Notes: generated by a model not told the origin, from the letters alone. 64,000 bases of DNA from Sabethes cyaneus (GCF_943734655.1 NC_071354.1:283001-347000), one strand, 5' to 3'. Shown: positions 24,821-37,725, counted from the stretch's first letter. Translations and numbers: made by a program.

Positions 24821-27029
24821 TAATTCCAGATATAAAAACAGATTCAAATGTAGAAGGTCGATCCAAGAGCTAGAGAATCGAGATTGTATATATTTCGATA
24901 TACCTTGTAAAGTTATTATTAGTGGATACTCTTAAAATGTTTACCTATAAATTCGTTGGATTTAGACCAAGTTTGAATAAAAATATTCAAAACGCCCAAA
25001 GTGTACAAATCCAGATTTAAAGTAAAAAATTGAACCAATTTGCTATCAACGATTGAATTATCCATTGCGACAAATTACGTACTTTTGGATTCCCCTGCCA
25101 AAAATTATTCAGAATCTAAGGTCGTTTAGTTTTAGCTAAATACAACCTATTTAGAGTTATATACAGTTAAGAGTGTAGAGAAGAGGTGTGACTCTGCAAC
25201 GCAAAACAGATCGCGCACTTTGTTTCTTATCAATAATGCTGCTCTGTCGTGTTGATTCGCGATGAGAGTCAATTGGTTTGTATTGACACCAGCATTTGTT
25301 TGTAGAAGCATGCCACGACCATCGGCATGGCATCCAAACAAAAAACAACGTAGTCATCGATCGTTCGGAGGCATTCGGGTGTTTCTTTATTCGTGAGATT
25401 AATGTTGAAAGATTTAAACCGTATTATCGCTTGATGAACTAGAATAGTATTGGGATTATATTATTAACTGTAACAAATACATAAAAAGTGTAAATACTTA
25501 AGATACAGTATATGATCCGTTTTTATTTTAAATGCCATGAATGGTATCATGTAGAAAATTTGTCACCACTTGTTTGTACTTAACAGTGTACACTCGTAGG
25601 CGAATCAAAATATAGCAATTGAAATTCAACAGTTTAAATACAATAAATTCTGAAAACATATATCCTAAAATTATTTTTGAATGCTTTGCAGCATGTAGAA
25701 GTATAAGTAAAAAAATCCATTTAATTATATTATTGTTATAGAACAGAAAGTTGGAACTCCCAACTTTTATTTTTTATTTTCTTTCATAGACCCGTAAATA
25801 ATGTTAACAATTCAAACAATGAAATGTTTCTGGCATCCCTCGGATCTACAAGGATCTTCTATTGATACAGATCATATTACTCCAATACATCCGTACAAGC
25901 GTTCTCAACATAAATTTATTTTTATTTCCAATTTTAACGGATGACGAAAACATCGTCAAACCCGGACATTTTTTATTGCTTAGTAGGGCCTTAGTAAATT
26001 ATTTGTCACACTGCCCTTTTCCTTTGAAATTGATTTTAAAAATCGGGAGACCAAAATAAAAATTTTTTGTTGGACATGAGCAAAAATTTTTGTGTAAAAT
26101 CAATTGTCTGTGGGCTTTATAGCTGGAATAACTCGAAAAATTAGTGTACAAGGTTATTCGTTATTAGTATATTTTAAAAGCAAGAATGCAATTGGTTTTC
26201 AGGATTAAACTAAAAACGCTTAAAACATTTAGGTTTTTGGGTTGATTAAAAATCATGATAAACATTGTATTTTTGCCACCCCTCCCCCCTTCAGTGGCCC
26301 AACATCGAAATAAAAAAGATTAAGTATGAGCATGAGCATAAATGATTGGGATAATTTACCATCTTTAATGTACAAGAATTCGCTATCTACGTCTTTGAAA
26401 AGATCAATAATGGCGCCGGTCTCGTCCTTGTGTTCATTAGGGAAGGAAGGATTGTTAATTCAACATTTACCTACTGTTATAACATAAGTGAATTAACTCT
26501 GGCATTCGCCAGAACAAAACACACGTCACGCTGACTGTAATAAACAAGTATGTTGCACAAGAACGCGCACAATATCACCTGCGTAATATTTAACGACATA
26601 AAATACTAACACATTTTTTCGAGTGATATGCTGATTTTTTCCGTGTTCCAAAATAAATGGCATAAAGAGCGCTATATTTATCGGTGTTGTTTTTATTGGA
26701 GATTTTCTAACGAGAAACAAACAGTTTTAACTTAAAAATTGCAACATATTTTTTCATGTCGGCATTCCTCCCCTGAATCACTACACTGCACTAATAAATA
26801 CCGTGTGAATAAACCGTTAATTTCTATTAAAGCAGTGCAGCTCAAAACAAACACCGACCATCAGCCATGCCCCCAGACTTCCCCCTAACAATATGGAATA
26901 AAAGGGGTTAAGAAAAAATTGATGTCTGCAATGGTTTTATTCTCTGATGTTAACCGTCTAATGGGTAGGACCTTAACTTTTGGAGCTTCAATTGCAAAAA
27001 AAAATTATTGCGCTAATATTTCCTTTTTC
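24821..27029. other. No recognised feature
   Basis: A GC-richer patch at 25150-25390 has overlapping short frames without motifs. The rest is AT-rich. Confidence 0.35.
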
Positions 27030-27476
27030 AGGTATTTGTCACAAAGCAAGACAATTGCATTTGTTGTACGAGAAGCTTTATAAAGAAAAAAATGAATTTT
27101 CCGATTCAATTATATTGTACCAATAGTTCCCTTAATGTGCGCTAATATTCCCTTAATTAAGTTTAGTGTTTCTTTAACTGTGTTATTCCGCTAGGTTACT
27201 AAGTGAAAAAACATTATAGCGCAACTATAGAAATGAGCGCGTATAGTTGTGTGCTTCAACTGCGGCAATAGTTGAGTTACATTTTAGAAAATCGACATTT
27301 TAGCAAATAATGCTTTAATTTTAAATGGTGTAGTCTAACTGCCAATACTTCTAAGAACTTGTTTTATATAATGAACCTAATTGTTTTATTTAAAATGCTA
27401 CGGTGACGAAAATATGCATTAATAATGAATAGTAGTGCAACTATTGGTACTACCACAACTATTGGATCAACTACCC
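27030..27476 (+). mobile_element. MITE family GGGTAG(T/A)TGATCC, 5'-truncated copy
   Basis: Homologous to the right four fifths of 56515-57059 and ends ..TTGGATCAACTACCC-TA. The left terminal repeat is missing. Confidence 0.65.
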
Positions 27477-27820
27477 TAATAAGAAAAAAGACATTCAGAA
27501 CAAAATTTTTCTTTGAGTATTTTTACGTGTTTTTTTTTAATTTTGAAATATATGAATTGAAAAGATATTTTTAGGCAGAGTGTTAGACATGAAAAACGAA
27601 AAAGAAAAATTGGACTGTTTCTTTCTTGCTGCTTCTGATCATGTTATCTTGTTATGCAGGTATGCACAGATCTTTCTTCCCCAAGTAAAGTTCAGTGTCT
27701 TTTTTATATAAAATTTGTTTTGCTCAAAATTTGCTCGAATGATGCTATAAAACGTTTTCTCGATGGATGTCACATTTTCCTTTAACCCTAACTTATCAAA
27801 ACTTGACCTCAAAATTAATA

Positions 27821-28777
27821 GGGGAACTGTGGGTAAAATGAACAGGGGAGGTAAAATGAACAGGCAGCCAAATTCCCAGTAAAACGATTAAATCTGTTCC
27901 AGATCAATAGGTATCTTCTCCTAGAAGTATTTCAAGCTGTTTGAGACAATATGTGGTGATCATAAGCTTTCCAATGTGAAAAAATGGAAAAAGTAAAAAA
28001 TATTTGCAGAAATCTGACGCCGATGGTAATTTCCACTATTAGCTAATAAGCTATTTTGGTGAAACAATTTAAATTTCGACTATTGGTATCATTTAGTGTT
28101 GTTTGCTTATCACTATCCTACGGATCTGTCGAAAATTCCAAATATTTTTATCAACTGTTTGTTTATAATAAACACTTGAAAACAATTTGTGTTTTGGGGG
28201 TAAAATAAACACTTCACTATGGGGGCAAAATGAACAGTGTGTATCATGATGTTTTACTTTCCATTTATCAGCAGCTACGAAATAATTGCAATTCAAACAA
28301 CAAAAATGATCGAGTCTCTCGAAAAATGACGGAAAATGACCGAGTGCTGGAAAATCCTGTGAGCTAAAAGTCAAGCAGTGTATGAACGTGGCGAAGATAC
28401 ATTATGTTAAATTTGTGGAGTCCCATTTTAATTCCAACAGCCCTGTTGAATACCTACGGCTTATGTAGAACAATGATAATGTAAAATAATGTTTAATTTA
28501 ACCAAACTGCATGTTAACTTTAGTTTTCGATGACATGTTCATTTTGCCCTCACTGCATGTTCATTTTACCCACATGAAAAAAATCAGGCTCGAATGTGAC
28601 GCTTTCGAAAAAAAGGAATTTTTCATGACAAATAGTCCTTTTTTAAACATCTTTATATATTACTACGTGGAATATGAATCCAGCTTTCAATTCATATAGT
28701 GTGATCAGCATGTGGTTGGTTCCTGGAGGAAAAAATGGCGAAATTGCTAAGGGTGTTCATTTTCCCCCCAGTTCCCC
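27821..28777. mobile_element. MITE with GGGGAACTG ends and iterated AAAATGAACA
   Basis: Left GGGGAACTGTGGGTAAAATG and right complement CATTTTCCCCCCAGTTCCCC, flanked by TA. The subterminal motif GGTAAAATGAACA, or its complement, is repeated inside at about 27850, 28225, 28545 and 28560. Ends about 420 bp before the esterase ATG. Confidence 0.75.
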
Positions 28778-28779
28778 TA

Positions 28780-29063
28780 CCCATTTTCCTGTTAAAATGT
28801 AGACTTGAACCACTAAATTGAATGACCCCTTTTTTCATTATTCGTAAAACCTTACCGATTTATTCATTTTCCAAATGGTTAAAAATAGAAAAAATCATTA
28901 AGTGTGATAATAGCAACATACTCGCTTATATTTTTACTGGTAATCGAAATTTAATTCGCACTGCTCGATGAATAGTTTCAGACCAAGTCACAGTCAATAA
29001 ATCGTCGTTTAGCTCGGGGTCAGCTTGGGAAGTAATAATTCTCTATGCTTAGTATTTTGGTAT
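28780..29063. other. Upstream region of the carboxylesterase
   Basis: No further repeat recognised between the MITE and the putative TATA box. Confidence 0.35.
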
Positions 29064-29114
29064 TATAAACCGGAAGTTACGATTAGAAGATAGCCAATTC
29101 TCTAGTATTTCAGT
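29064..29114 (+). promoter_or_regulatory. Possible core promoter of the carboxylesterase
   Basis: TATAAA at 29064-29069 is followed by an arthropod initiator-like TCAGT at 29110-29114. The 48-bp distance is longer than ideal for TATA-directed initiation. A second TCAGT lies at 29178-29182, close to the ATG, so the true start is uncertain. Confidence 0.25.
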
Positions 29115-29197
29115 CCGAATCCGATAGACTAATAGTGACAAAGGAAGGGATAGAAAACTTTATGTAATAGTCGTCGATCAGTGTTCGGTTTAAAACG

Positions 29198-29407
29198 ATG
29201 ACTGTCAGAGTACTTTTTATGATTCTTCTGAGCGTGTGCAACTCGTTTACTCTGCTAGTTGCATCTACGACACGATCTTGTATGGTTGCATTCAGTGATT
29301 ACGATGACGGATGTGGTGTATTAAAGCAGTCTTTCAATGGAGTAACGTACTGTGAGTTTCTTGGAATACGCTACGCACAAGCACCAATTGGAGAATTGCG
29401 GTTTGAG
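29198..29407 (+). CDS. Carboxylesterase exon 1 (signal peptide and N-terminus)
   Basis: Seventy codons, phase 0 end, donor GTCAGG. Translation starts at ATG 29198, the first in-frame ATG before the signal peptide. The exon ends at the conserved GELRFE. Confidence 0.9.
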
Positions 29408-31088
29408 GTCAGGAAATTAATGCGTGTGAATTGCTTCGTTGTGTAATATTTGTTTTTATAGAATCCAGTTCTTCTACATCCGAAAGGAAGGCAATCCTTC
29501 GATAGGTTAGGAAATATTTGTCCTCAAGTGGATGACCTGAATCAAGCTACAAAAGTTTTGGGTGATGAAGATTGTTTATTCTTGGATATATATTCACCCA
29601 TTCAGAATGAATCTGGTAAAGATCGCAAACTTCCAGTTCTTGTATTTGTTCATGGAGGAAGTTTTGCTGTGGGATCATCAACCAGCGATCTCCATGGAGT
29701 AGACCTTTTAATGGAACAAGTGAAATAATAAAGCACAGAATTGAAACTTTTGATCGTTAATTTACGCCATATTTTAGGGCATCATAGTTGTAAGTGTACA
29801 ATACCGTTTGGATCCGCTTGGGTTTCTACGTTCAAGCGAACTCAACATTAGTGGAAACTTCGGATTAAAAGATCAACGAGCAGCATTGCAATGGGTTCAA
29901 TTGTATATTGCAAACTTTCAAGGAGATCCAGGAAAAGTGACACTTATGGGACACAGCGCAGGTGCAGCATCAGTGACTTACCATTTGTATTCCAATGGTT
30001 CTAAAGGTTTATTTCAGCAAGCTTTTGCCCTAGGAGGGTCAATGCTGGCTCCATGGGCTTTTTTATATGATGCCGACAACTACTCGTACCAATACTTCCG
30101 AGATTTAAACATAACCTCTATTATGGAGCTGAAGCAAATTGATTTCACAAAGTTTTGGGATAAAGACATTGTTTATCGTTTTGCTACTGTTAACTACGCA
30201 TTTTGTGTTCCAAGTGCAGAGCTAAACAGCCCAGGAGCATTTTTTACCAAATCGCCTCAGGATCAAATCCGTGAAAAACCGGTGAATGCTGTTCCATTAC
30301 TGTTTGGACAATCATCGGACGAATTTGAACTCTTTCTTAGCTACGTGCATGACTACTGGATGGGAGAAAACTTCCCGAATATTAAAAATGACACACTTAA
30401 ACAATATATTGAGGATGTGGTTGACAGGGCAGCTGAACTCGCTGAAGGTCGTAAAGTTGAACTAAATAAGGACGTGTTCTACCAGGAGTTGGCAAACACA
30501 GCAAATTGGTTCTTCCCGAATAAATTGTTATTGGACGAATATTCCAGATGGGTTCGCGACAGAACATATTTCTTTCGATTTCAATTTGACGGGAAATTTG
30601 GTCGCTTTAAGCGGGAATTTCAGAAAGTAATAGCAGGAGTCAAACATTACGGAGCAATTCACGGCGATGAATTAGGTTACATTTTTACACCCCATAATTG
30701 GCGGGAAGCACTCGCTAATAGAAGCTTGTACGAAGACGAGTGGATGGTGCATAAGCGAACGGTACAACTGGTAGCTAATTTTGTTAAATTTGGGTGAGTA
30801 ATGTACTGCATCTACTGCAAATCTACCATTCATAAAAGTTTGATTTTATTTTATTACAGTACACCAAACCCTATTGGGTCCCACATGGTTTGGCCACCTT
30901 ACTTAGGATATTCTGGAATTACTCAATATTTAAACATCGATAAAAATTTCGAAATTCGAACGGATAACAATAATTTATATCACTCTTTCTGGAATATAAT
31001 TTATCAATGTTTATATCATTTTCGATGTAACGAAATTGACGATCTTCCGCAATTAGTTCAAAAATACATTGTTATTCCAGAGTTATAA
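29198..31088 (+). CDS. Secreted type-B carboxylesterase, four exons, complete
   Basis: Exons 29198-29407, 29462-29719, 29778-30793 and 30860-31088 join in frame to 570 codons plus TAA; introns are 54, 58 and 66 bp with GT-AG ends. Residues 1-22 form a hydrophobic signal peptide. The family signature EDCLFLDIYSP lies at 106-116 and the oxyanion-hole HGG at 134-136. The triad is Ser216 in GHSAG, Glu338 in SSDEF and His451 in GAIHGDE. The length is normal for alpha/beta-hydrolase carboxylesterases, which hydrolyse ester bonds of xenobiotics, pheromones or juvenile hormone. The nucleophile motif is GHSAG rather than the GQSAG of juvenile hormone esterases, so a general or odorant-degrading esterase is more likely. 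The Gly usually after the catalytic Glu is Phe here. Substrate is unknown. The gene appears intact. Confidence 0.93.
29462..29719 (+). CDS. Carboxylesterase exon 2 (oxyanion hole)
   Basis: Eighty-six codons, phase 0 at both ends, donor GTGAAA. It contains EDCLFLDIYSP and VHGGSF. Confidence 0.9.
29778..30793 (+). CDS. Carboxylesterase exon 3 (catalytic core)
   Basis: It begins at GIIVVSVQYR after the acceptor ATTTTAG and carries Ser216, Glu338 and His451. It ends two bases into a Gly codon before GTGAGT. Confidence 0.93.
30860..31088 (+). CDS. Carboxylesterase exon 4 (C-terminus)
   Basis: It restores the split Gly codon and continues TPNPIG to the TAA. The acceptor is TATTACAG. The sequence WPPYLGYSG is typical of the C-terminal part of the family. 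Confidence 0.88.
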
Positions 31089-33429
31089 ATACGTTGAGTG
31101 TTATTCTACTTTGTATGTTTCTGCGTTCTATTTATGTTTTTTTATGTTCAGTACGTGTGAATGTATGCGCTTTAAAGATGTCATGCCATAGATGTTAATT
31201 AAGATAACAATTTTTAGTCATTGTTGTGTTGACTGAAATGTGTGGTGCTCAGAATTGGGAACCATGCACAGAATTAGGCGCGCTAACGGTTACGTTAACG
31301 CCGTGTCTCGGAGAAGATGGCAGTCAGTAAGATTGACTGAAGTTTTTTTTAATTTTAAGTCAGTAAAATCCTTGACGTGGTCGGAAATCGAATCTGATGT
31401 GAGTACTATGCTAGCTGATCGAGCCTTACCAGTACAGAGCCACACGGACTAGAATACTCAAAATATGAAATAAAATATGCGTAGAATACCACTAAAGTAT
31501 ATGGCACAACTTGCCCGAACGAAGTTAAAAAACTATTGAAAAAAAGCACACAAATACCAGGTAACCTTGTATCAGCATTTTCATCGCTTTATCAGTCCAA
31601 AAAAACAAACTTCATTCTGACGGCTTTGATGAATTCCATGGCATTGTGCTACGATACTATAGCCTCAAAAAAGCTATAGTGGGATGACATCAGAGTTGGG
31701 CTGGTGAGTGCTGTAACGTGCAAGTATGTACAAGGATAATGACACCGGTGAAATGTTATTATTATTATGTTCGATTTGATAGCAGAAAATTTAAAGCAAA
31801 CGGAAAGCTTTTTTCAATTTATTGCTATGAGTGCTGTGGCATAATCCACCTAGCATGCTTTCGTTATTTTGTCGGTGGTGCTAGGTATCATTGTTAGTCG
31901 GATTTGTTGTGTACAGAAATCTATTCTATGTAACACCTGCCGACCTGAAATAATTTCATTTGTGGTATTTCATTCTTGTAGATCACTATATAATAAATCG
32001 CGAAATGCATTCGAAGATTTTAATTTGACATGTTAAACACTCATCTTCATACTGTTCAAGATCAGTATGAAAAATGGCGTTTCCTCGTTAATGTTACTTG
32101 AGAGTTTGGCGTCAAATAAGATAGGTTCGCAAATCTAAATAATGCATAATAAGGGTCTGTTTTGCAACACACATTGCTACTAGCTATCGTGTATTATTTA
32201 TTTTATGTTATTTTATACGAACAGTCAGTCATAGCGACTTGTCGGGCTGTGTTTTTCACCCTTTGCAGATCGTAATGATGGCAGGTATAAACAGCGAAGA
32301 CGTGGCTTCAGTAATGATTTTTCGTGTTGAATCGGCTTCCTTTTCTGTTGCTTTATTTATTTTGGTTCCCTACTTGTTGGCTTGGTGCTTCAAGCGATGC
32401 CGGTTGTTTGAATTTACGGTCGAGTGTTTAATAGAATAATCATGAGCGAGAAGTTTATTTTAAGCTCGAAAGCGATTTTCCAGGAAAAGTAACACTCATG
32501 CAATTATTATCCATTTTTGGATTATATAACCAGGATCACGTTCTTGTTTAATAGTCACGCAGTTAGTGGGAAAAGCATTGGTTTAGAATTTCTAGTGTTC
32601 GAAGTTTTCTGTGTTGTAACTCAAAGCATTCTGATGCCAGTACTATTGCATATCATATTCGTGGAGTAATCCAATTCTATTTGATCCCATTCAAATGTAC
32701 CGTTAGTAAACTTTACTGCCATAGAGATTGAATTAAGGCATTTCTGTCTTGTCATTCGTTTCCTTTTCATGAGAAAGAGCGCCCCTGAAAGAAACCGAAG
32801 ACGTTCAAATCCCAGTGAGCCGTGCATTATTGGTCAGCAAGATTTCAAATGCAAAACTGACTCTGATTGAAAACGATAAGGGAGAAGTTAACATCTAAAT
32901 CATGTTCCTCGCATGTTCACGCATAGTTAGTCTCTGGTTCTTTTTTTAAAAGTAGCTTTAAAAAAATTAAATACAATCAAAGCAAAGAATGATATCTGAC
33001 TGAATATTATCGCTTTATCGAGCTCATTGTCATATATCGAAAAATAAACATGGCATGTGAAAGTACCAATACAGAAACGTTCGGCAAAACTCAAAAATAT
33101 GAAGAAATAACTGTAATAATACAGCGAAGCATCTAAGTTAAAATATAGTTCATAAATAATAAAAAAAATCATATAATTTTTCAAGCATGTCTACATTGTA
33201 CTCACCACAAATTGGGAAATTGGAAGTGAGTTCAGAATAAGCAATTATATCAAATTTGGTCGAAATCGGAGGCGGTCGATTACAACGGGTATGGTCACTT
33301 GAGGTAGGATATAGGGGTCATAAACTTAAAAATAGGATTTTCTAAAAAAACTCAGATATTATATTTTAAGTTCTCCGTTAAATTTATTATTTTGATTATT
33401 ATTAACATCCTGGGAAGAGAAATCTGTGG
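31089..33429. other. Downstream of the carboxylesterase, no recognised gene
   Basis: Single-copy-looking DNA. Short frames at 31240-31452 and 32239-32439 lack recognisable domains. The latter contains a hydrophobic run (SVALFILVPYLL) but no other support. Confidence 0.3.
31469..31474 (+). terminator. Candidate poly(A) signal downstream of the carboxylesterase
   Basis: This AATAAA lies 381 bp after the stop codon. I did not notice an earlier one. Confidence 0.25.
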
Positions 33430-33431
33430 TA

Positions 33432-33480
33432 GGGGAGAGTAGTCAACAGTGAGACAGCAGGAACTAGAAAGATATAGCTG
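33432..33480 (+). mobile_element. Solo left end of the TAGGGGAGAG MITE family
   Basis: GGGGAGAGTAGTCAACAGTGA.. after TA matches the left end at 19976. Homology then fades and no right end was found. Confidence 0.45.
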
Positions 33481-33785
33481 CCAACAAAGCCCTTTCACGC
33501 CCTTTCGCCCTACATACACCTATCCAATCATGAAACAGAAAACATTTCACTATTGACCGACTGTGTCTTTTATCGTGTGACCCTCCTGCAGGCTGCAGCA
33601 GTCCAAATTTTATCTTACCAATAAATGTGCTCAAGTGGTTTGATCAACAATTCATTAGACAGTCAGAAAATGAAAAATACCTCGGAGAATTTTGAATTGC
33701 AACGAAGCAATGCTAATCTCCGCCACGTGGCTAGCCAGGAAGCCCATTAGCTATTGATGAAACTCAGCACTTGGCAGCTGCAGAA

Positions 33786-33821
33786 TATAAAAGCGTCTCT
33801 TGAGCTTGTTTGCCATTCACT
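33786..33821 (+). promoter_or_regulatory. Isolated TATA box plus initiator
   Basis: TATAAAAG at 33786-33793 is followed by TTCACTT with the initiator A at 33819, 33 bp from the first T of the TATA box. This is canonical spacing for an insect Pol II promoter. No long open frame follows; the first ATG gives only a 13-codon peptide. It may start a spliced or non-coding transcript. Confidence 0.35.
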
Positions 33822-34708
33822 TATTCCACATTTTAGCCTGGTACTTGTGTAACGGACATTCACGATAGCCTGAGAGGACCGTCAACGTAATCGGTACGAT
33901 TTAGTCACCCGCTTTTCCGAATAAATTGGAATTGGATCGCATGTCGCCAGGCGCGTATCTTGGTATTTGTTATCAAGAAAGTTGAACGTGCAGCAGTTTA
34001 TTTAAAAAATATAATTTTATTCGCTACTTTTAAACTATAAGCTCAATGAAAAATTATTCAACTGTGATCAACTGGGTTGTGGTACATTTGAAGTAAACAG
34101 TGTGTAAACAGTTTAGGCCATCTCGAAAGAATCACGTAACGTTTGGAGGCAAGGGTCCACCTGAACAAATGCCAAACTATCAAAATTCTGTCTATTGATA
34201 TATGTAATATTGGCATGTTAATCTTTTTAATCGGGCCATTTTAAAGTTAAACTATAGACCTTTCTCGATGTTGAGGAAATCATCAAACTTTACCAACAGC
34301 ACCGAAATGTGAAAAACATTGCATTTATCATTATCTTATTTTCCGAAGAAAGTGGTAGTCGCATTACAACCTCTTCGTAACGAACCTGTTCCAACCTTTC
34401 GTTAACGACCAGCTTAAGCAGAGCTTGTCACATACGTTGCAGGAAAATTGAATTTCAAATGAAAGAGACACGCCCGGTAGTTCATCGTACAAGGCTTTTG
34501 CATTTTAAAACCTATGTTACATTTCTGTCTTGGCTATAGCATCCTGATCGGCGGTATTCACTATGGCATCCTGAAACTAGGTTTCGACGACCAGAAGTAG
34601 ATCAGAAAAATCAATCTCCTTGTACGTTACTCTTAATTGTGATTCTTCTCGCTGCATGAAGGTGTGCGTGAAAAAATGTAAGGAAGTGGTAACATTTGTT
34701 TGGAAATG
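33822..34708. other. Downstream of the isolated promoter, no gene recognised
   Basis: No open frame of interest. An AATAAA occurs about 100 bp after the predicted start. Confidence 0.3.
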
Positions 34709-34862
34709 CACTGAAGTCGCTTTTTACGCGGTGATTTTCAAAATTTTCGCGAGTTTCAGAATTTACGCGATTTTTACGCGAGTTTTAGAATTCATGAAGT
34801 TTTTTGCATGAATTTTGGAATTTACGCGGAATGTAAGCTTATTATAAAAAGCAACTCGAGTG
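34709..34862. mobile_element. MITE of the CACTSAAGTCGC family, copy b
   Basis: Ends CACTGAAGTCGCTTTTTACG and, complementary, AAAAAGCAACTCGAGTG; TA follows on the right, TG replaces it on the left. The interior is GCGATTTTTACGCG-type repeats. Confidence 0.65.
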
Positions 34863-34864
34863 TA

Positions 34865-35884
34865 CCAACTTATCAATTGCAAAAGGTTTGACTTTGGACG
34901 TGTAAAATAATACAGAAAGTATGCGTCGCTACGCCGTGATGTGTGTAATTTTTTGCTACAAGGCTATTCGATTGTGTAATTCCTCTTTTCAAGAAAAACT
35001 TTCTTGCCATGTATATTAGATTGCCATTACTCTAAAGCTTCCCTCACATGATTTCTACTTTGTTATAGGTATTTGTCGTGAGTAACGCTATGTCGAAAAC
35101 AAAACAGCTCGTGGCACCAGCTTTGATCAACTAGTTACATCCGCTTTCACCATACGTTAATCGTTAAACTTGGTGCTGACCGTGTGGTCACAATATTTGC
35201 ATTCATATTTTATAACCAGGGCGTGATAAAACGTGATTACACGGACACGAAAGCGTGCTTTATGGCGCAGTGCTTACATGTAAAATGTAACCCTTCAATG
35301 TAGGTTTCGAGAAACAAAAAAAAAACTTTCTCGTATTGTTAAATACTGTGGTATCGTTCATAAATGTTCTATATAGGACGTGGATATGTATACGTGTTTC
35401 ATATAGATGGATCGTGGTCGTGGATAAATTTTCCTTCCGCTGATCAATTAGGGGTTCACATTGGATCAATTTTCCGCACGATAGAAGTCGGCTTAGAACG
35501 ACCGGCCGGATAACGAGGACAAATAACGACATAAACGCAACGAGCATACTGCTCAAATCAGAAGACTTCAAGCTGAGCGTAGCATGTTTATGGTCGGCCG
35601 TAATAATATGACGAACGACTGACCAAGCGGAAATCTTTTCGCGAACGTATGACTGCGTTGAACAATGACCGAACAACGGCATTTACCAAACAAGCGGAAA
35701 AAAGGGAAAATGCCAACGACGTGTTAAATGCAGGACATTACTGTGAGCGGAGAAAACTCTCGGCTTGGTTTGTTACCACTCAGCGTGCAACGCCCGTTTC
35801 CGCTTTCGGTCTCGGCTAGGTGAGCTCTGTCTTTCTAAGTGACACATGAACAGACGGTGGGCATTCAGTAAAACGAATACAATA
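34865..35884. other. Unassigned; GC-richer 35460-35860
   Basis: The minus-strand frame 35260-35682 (140 codons) shows no motif. TCAGCG..GGCTAG then GTGAGC at 35786-35825 could be a 5' UTR exon with a donor, but that is speculation. Confidence 0.25.
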
Positions 35885-36040
35885 CACTCAAGTCGCTTTT
35901 TACACGAAGGATAGGTTCCGCGTAAATCCAAACCTACGTAAATTAAAACTGTGTAAATTTCGAACTTTGCGTAAAAACCCGTAAATTCCGGATATCGCGT
36001 AATAGTCGCGTGAAAAACCACGTAAAAAGTGACTACAGCA
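35885..36040. mobile_element. MITE of the CACTSAAGTCGC family, copy c
   Basis: Starts CACTCAAGTCGCTTTTTACA and ends AAAAAGTGACTACAGCA, flanked by TA on both sides, with GCGTAAA repeats inside. Confidence 0.65.
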
Positions 36041-37422
36041 TACAAGGTTACAGAAAAAGTATGGTGTTGAAGGGAAAACCACTGATAATTACGACTACAC
36101 TTTGAATCATCTTATGTACCTATTTGAAACATTGAAACTTTTTTTCATGCTAACTTCACCCTTGCATACTAGAATATTGAAAAGAATGTAACATCTAATT
36201 GTTCCTATAATATTGAATGAAGTATTCATTCCTATCCAATTGAAAGTTCTGCCTCTCAAGTAGAAACATCTCATTTCCAAAATAGGAGTAATCAGATCTT
36301 CGGTGAAAATTTTACAGCTGGTCCGGTCTATACTGTATTTACAATCAGGAAATTGGACCAAATAATCAATCAGGCCAGTTAATTAAAATCCTCATTCGGG
36401 CAACAGTAGAAGGCAAATGAAGGCAAACATAATACAGAAGAGCGATTGAATGCTGGAAATCAACACACGTTCATTAAGGTAATGGGGAAAAAATGCGCAG
36501 CTGAAAATAAAACATTTTTGTGATCGTCAGGGCTCCGGAATGATTGGTGCCGATTGCTCGGTGCACAGATTCCAAATGTGTCACGGATTTCAATGACATC
36601 CGAGTAATTACAACAAGTTCGTAGCTATAGCTATGGTCCTCGATGCAGTTTGCCGGAGTAAAAAGGTACAGCATTTATCGAACGATTGGTGGAATGCACG
36701 CACAAATAAAAATACGCATAGAAACATGCTGATTGAAACGGAAAAAAATTGATTGAACAGAAGATTTTTTAGGTTATTCTGTAACCTGGAACCATTGGCC
36801 ATTCGGTCTAAAGGGAAAGAGTGCAATGGTGAAAAAATATCAGCTTAATCGCTACTGAGGAGGTGGCATTGACATATCTATACCTCAGTCAGAAAAAAAT
36901 TCGGCTGCGCCACTGTTCAGGAACAATCAGGGTAGTCCTTTATCATAAAAATATAAATATAAACATAAATATAAATATAAATATAAATAGAATGAAGATC
37001 AGTTGGACATAAAGCGTAGCCTGTTGCGGGGGCAGACCGGCCCGTCGGTAGCATGCTGCTGTTTAACTATAGAATTTAAATCTGCAACTGGATCATAAAG
37101 CTCTATCATGAGATAATACTGCTTGAGACGTTGACCCATGAATAACTGACCAAGGAATAAGTCCTCTATGACCGAACAGCCTCTAAGTCCGGACACTAAT
37201 GGTTTCTCAGAGTTAAATATTGATGAAAATATTCGGAAAGAATGGGACAATAGTAAATCGCAAGTTTTCATGATGTCGAAATCCTGACCTCTTTGTTTCA
37301 AAAGGTAAAGAAATGAGAACTGTCAAACGATTGAACCATTTAAAACAAAACGGATCGAGTAAATTTTATGAAAGTGCAGTTGCAAATGTTTTTAATATAT
37401 AATATATATAAAATATTTCTGA
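36041..37422. other. No recognised feature
   Basis: A short ATAAAT repeat at about 36945-36988; otherwise unassigned. Confidence 0.35.
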
Positions 37423-37630
37423 AGGGTATGCAAACGAGAAAGCGGCCAATAGAGCTTTTGCCAGCCCAAGCTCCTACCTAGCGCCTCCACGCGTCCATAC
37501 CCGGTAATACTCTATTGAGTAACTAAGCTAGGGGGTGCGATGCTGCGTGGTTCCCAGATGCCAGACCTCAAAACTAAGATTTTGCGCAGACGGCTGAGCC
37601 ACCCGGCCTTGGTAGCAGGTAAGCCTAATT
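37423..37630 (+). mobile_element. Copy of the retroposon family at 57423-58073, diverged
   Basis: CAGCCCAAGCTCCTACCTAG, CTCCACGCG and GAGTAACTAAGCTAGG match the first 200 bp of that element. The minus strand shows an A-box-like TGGCTCAGCCG, suggesting a tRNA-related segment. Confidence 0.5.
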
Positions 37631-37725
37631 TTGTTATTTTAATTTTGTTTCGTTTTAGCTCATCAAGCACCTCCTACTGTTCGATTAAAACTTTGGCCGT
37701 AACAAGTTAAAATAATACACATGGA

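Noticed and set aside
35260..35682. 140-codon minus-strand frame
   Set aside because: No domain, signal peptide or codon bias; region has no other gene support.
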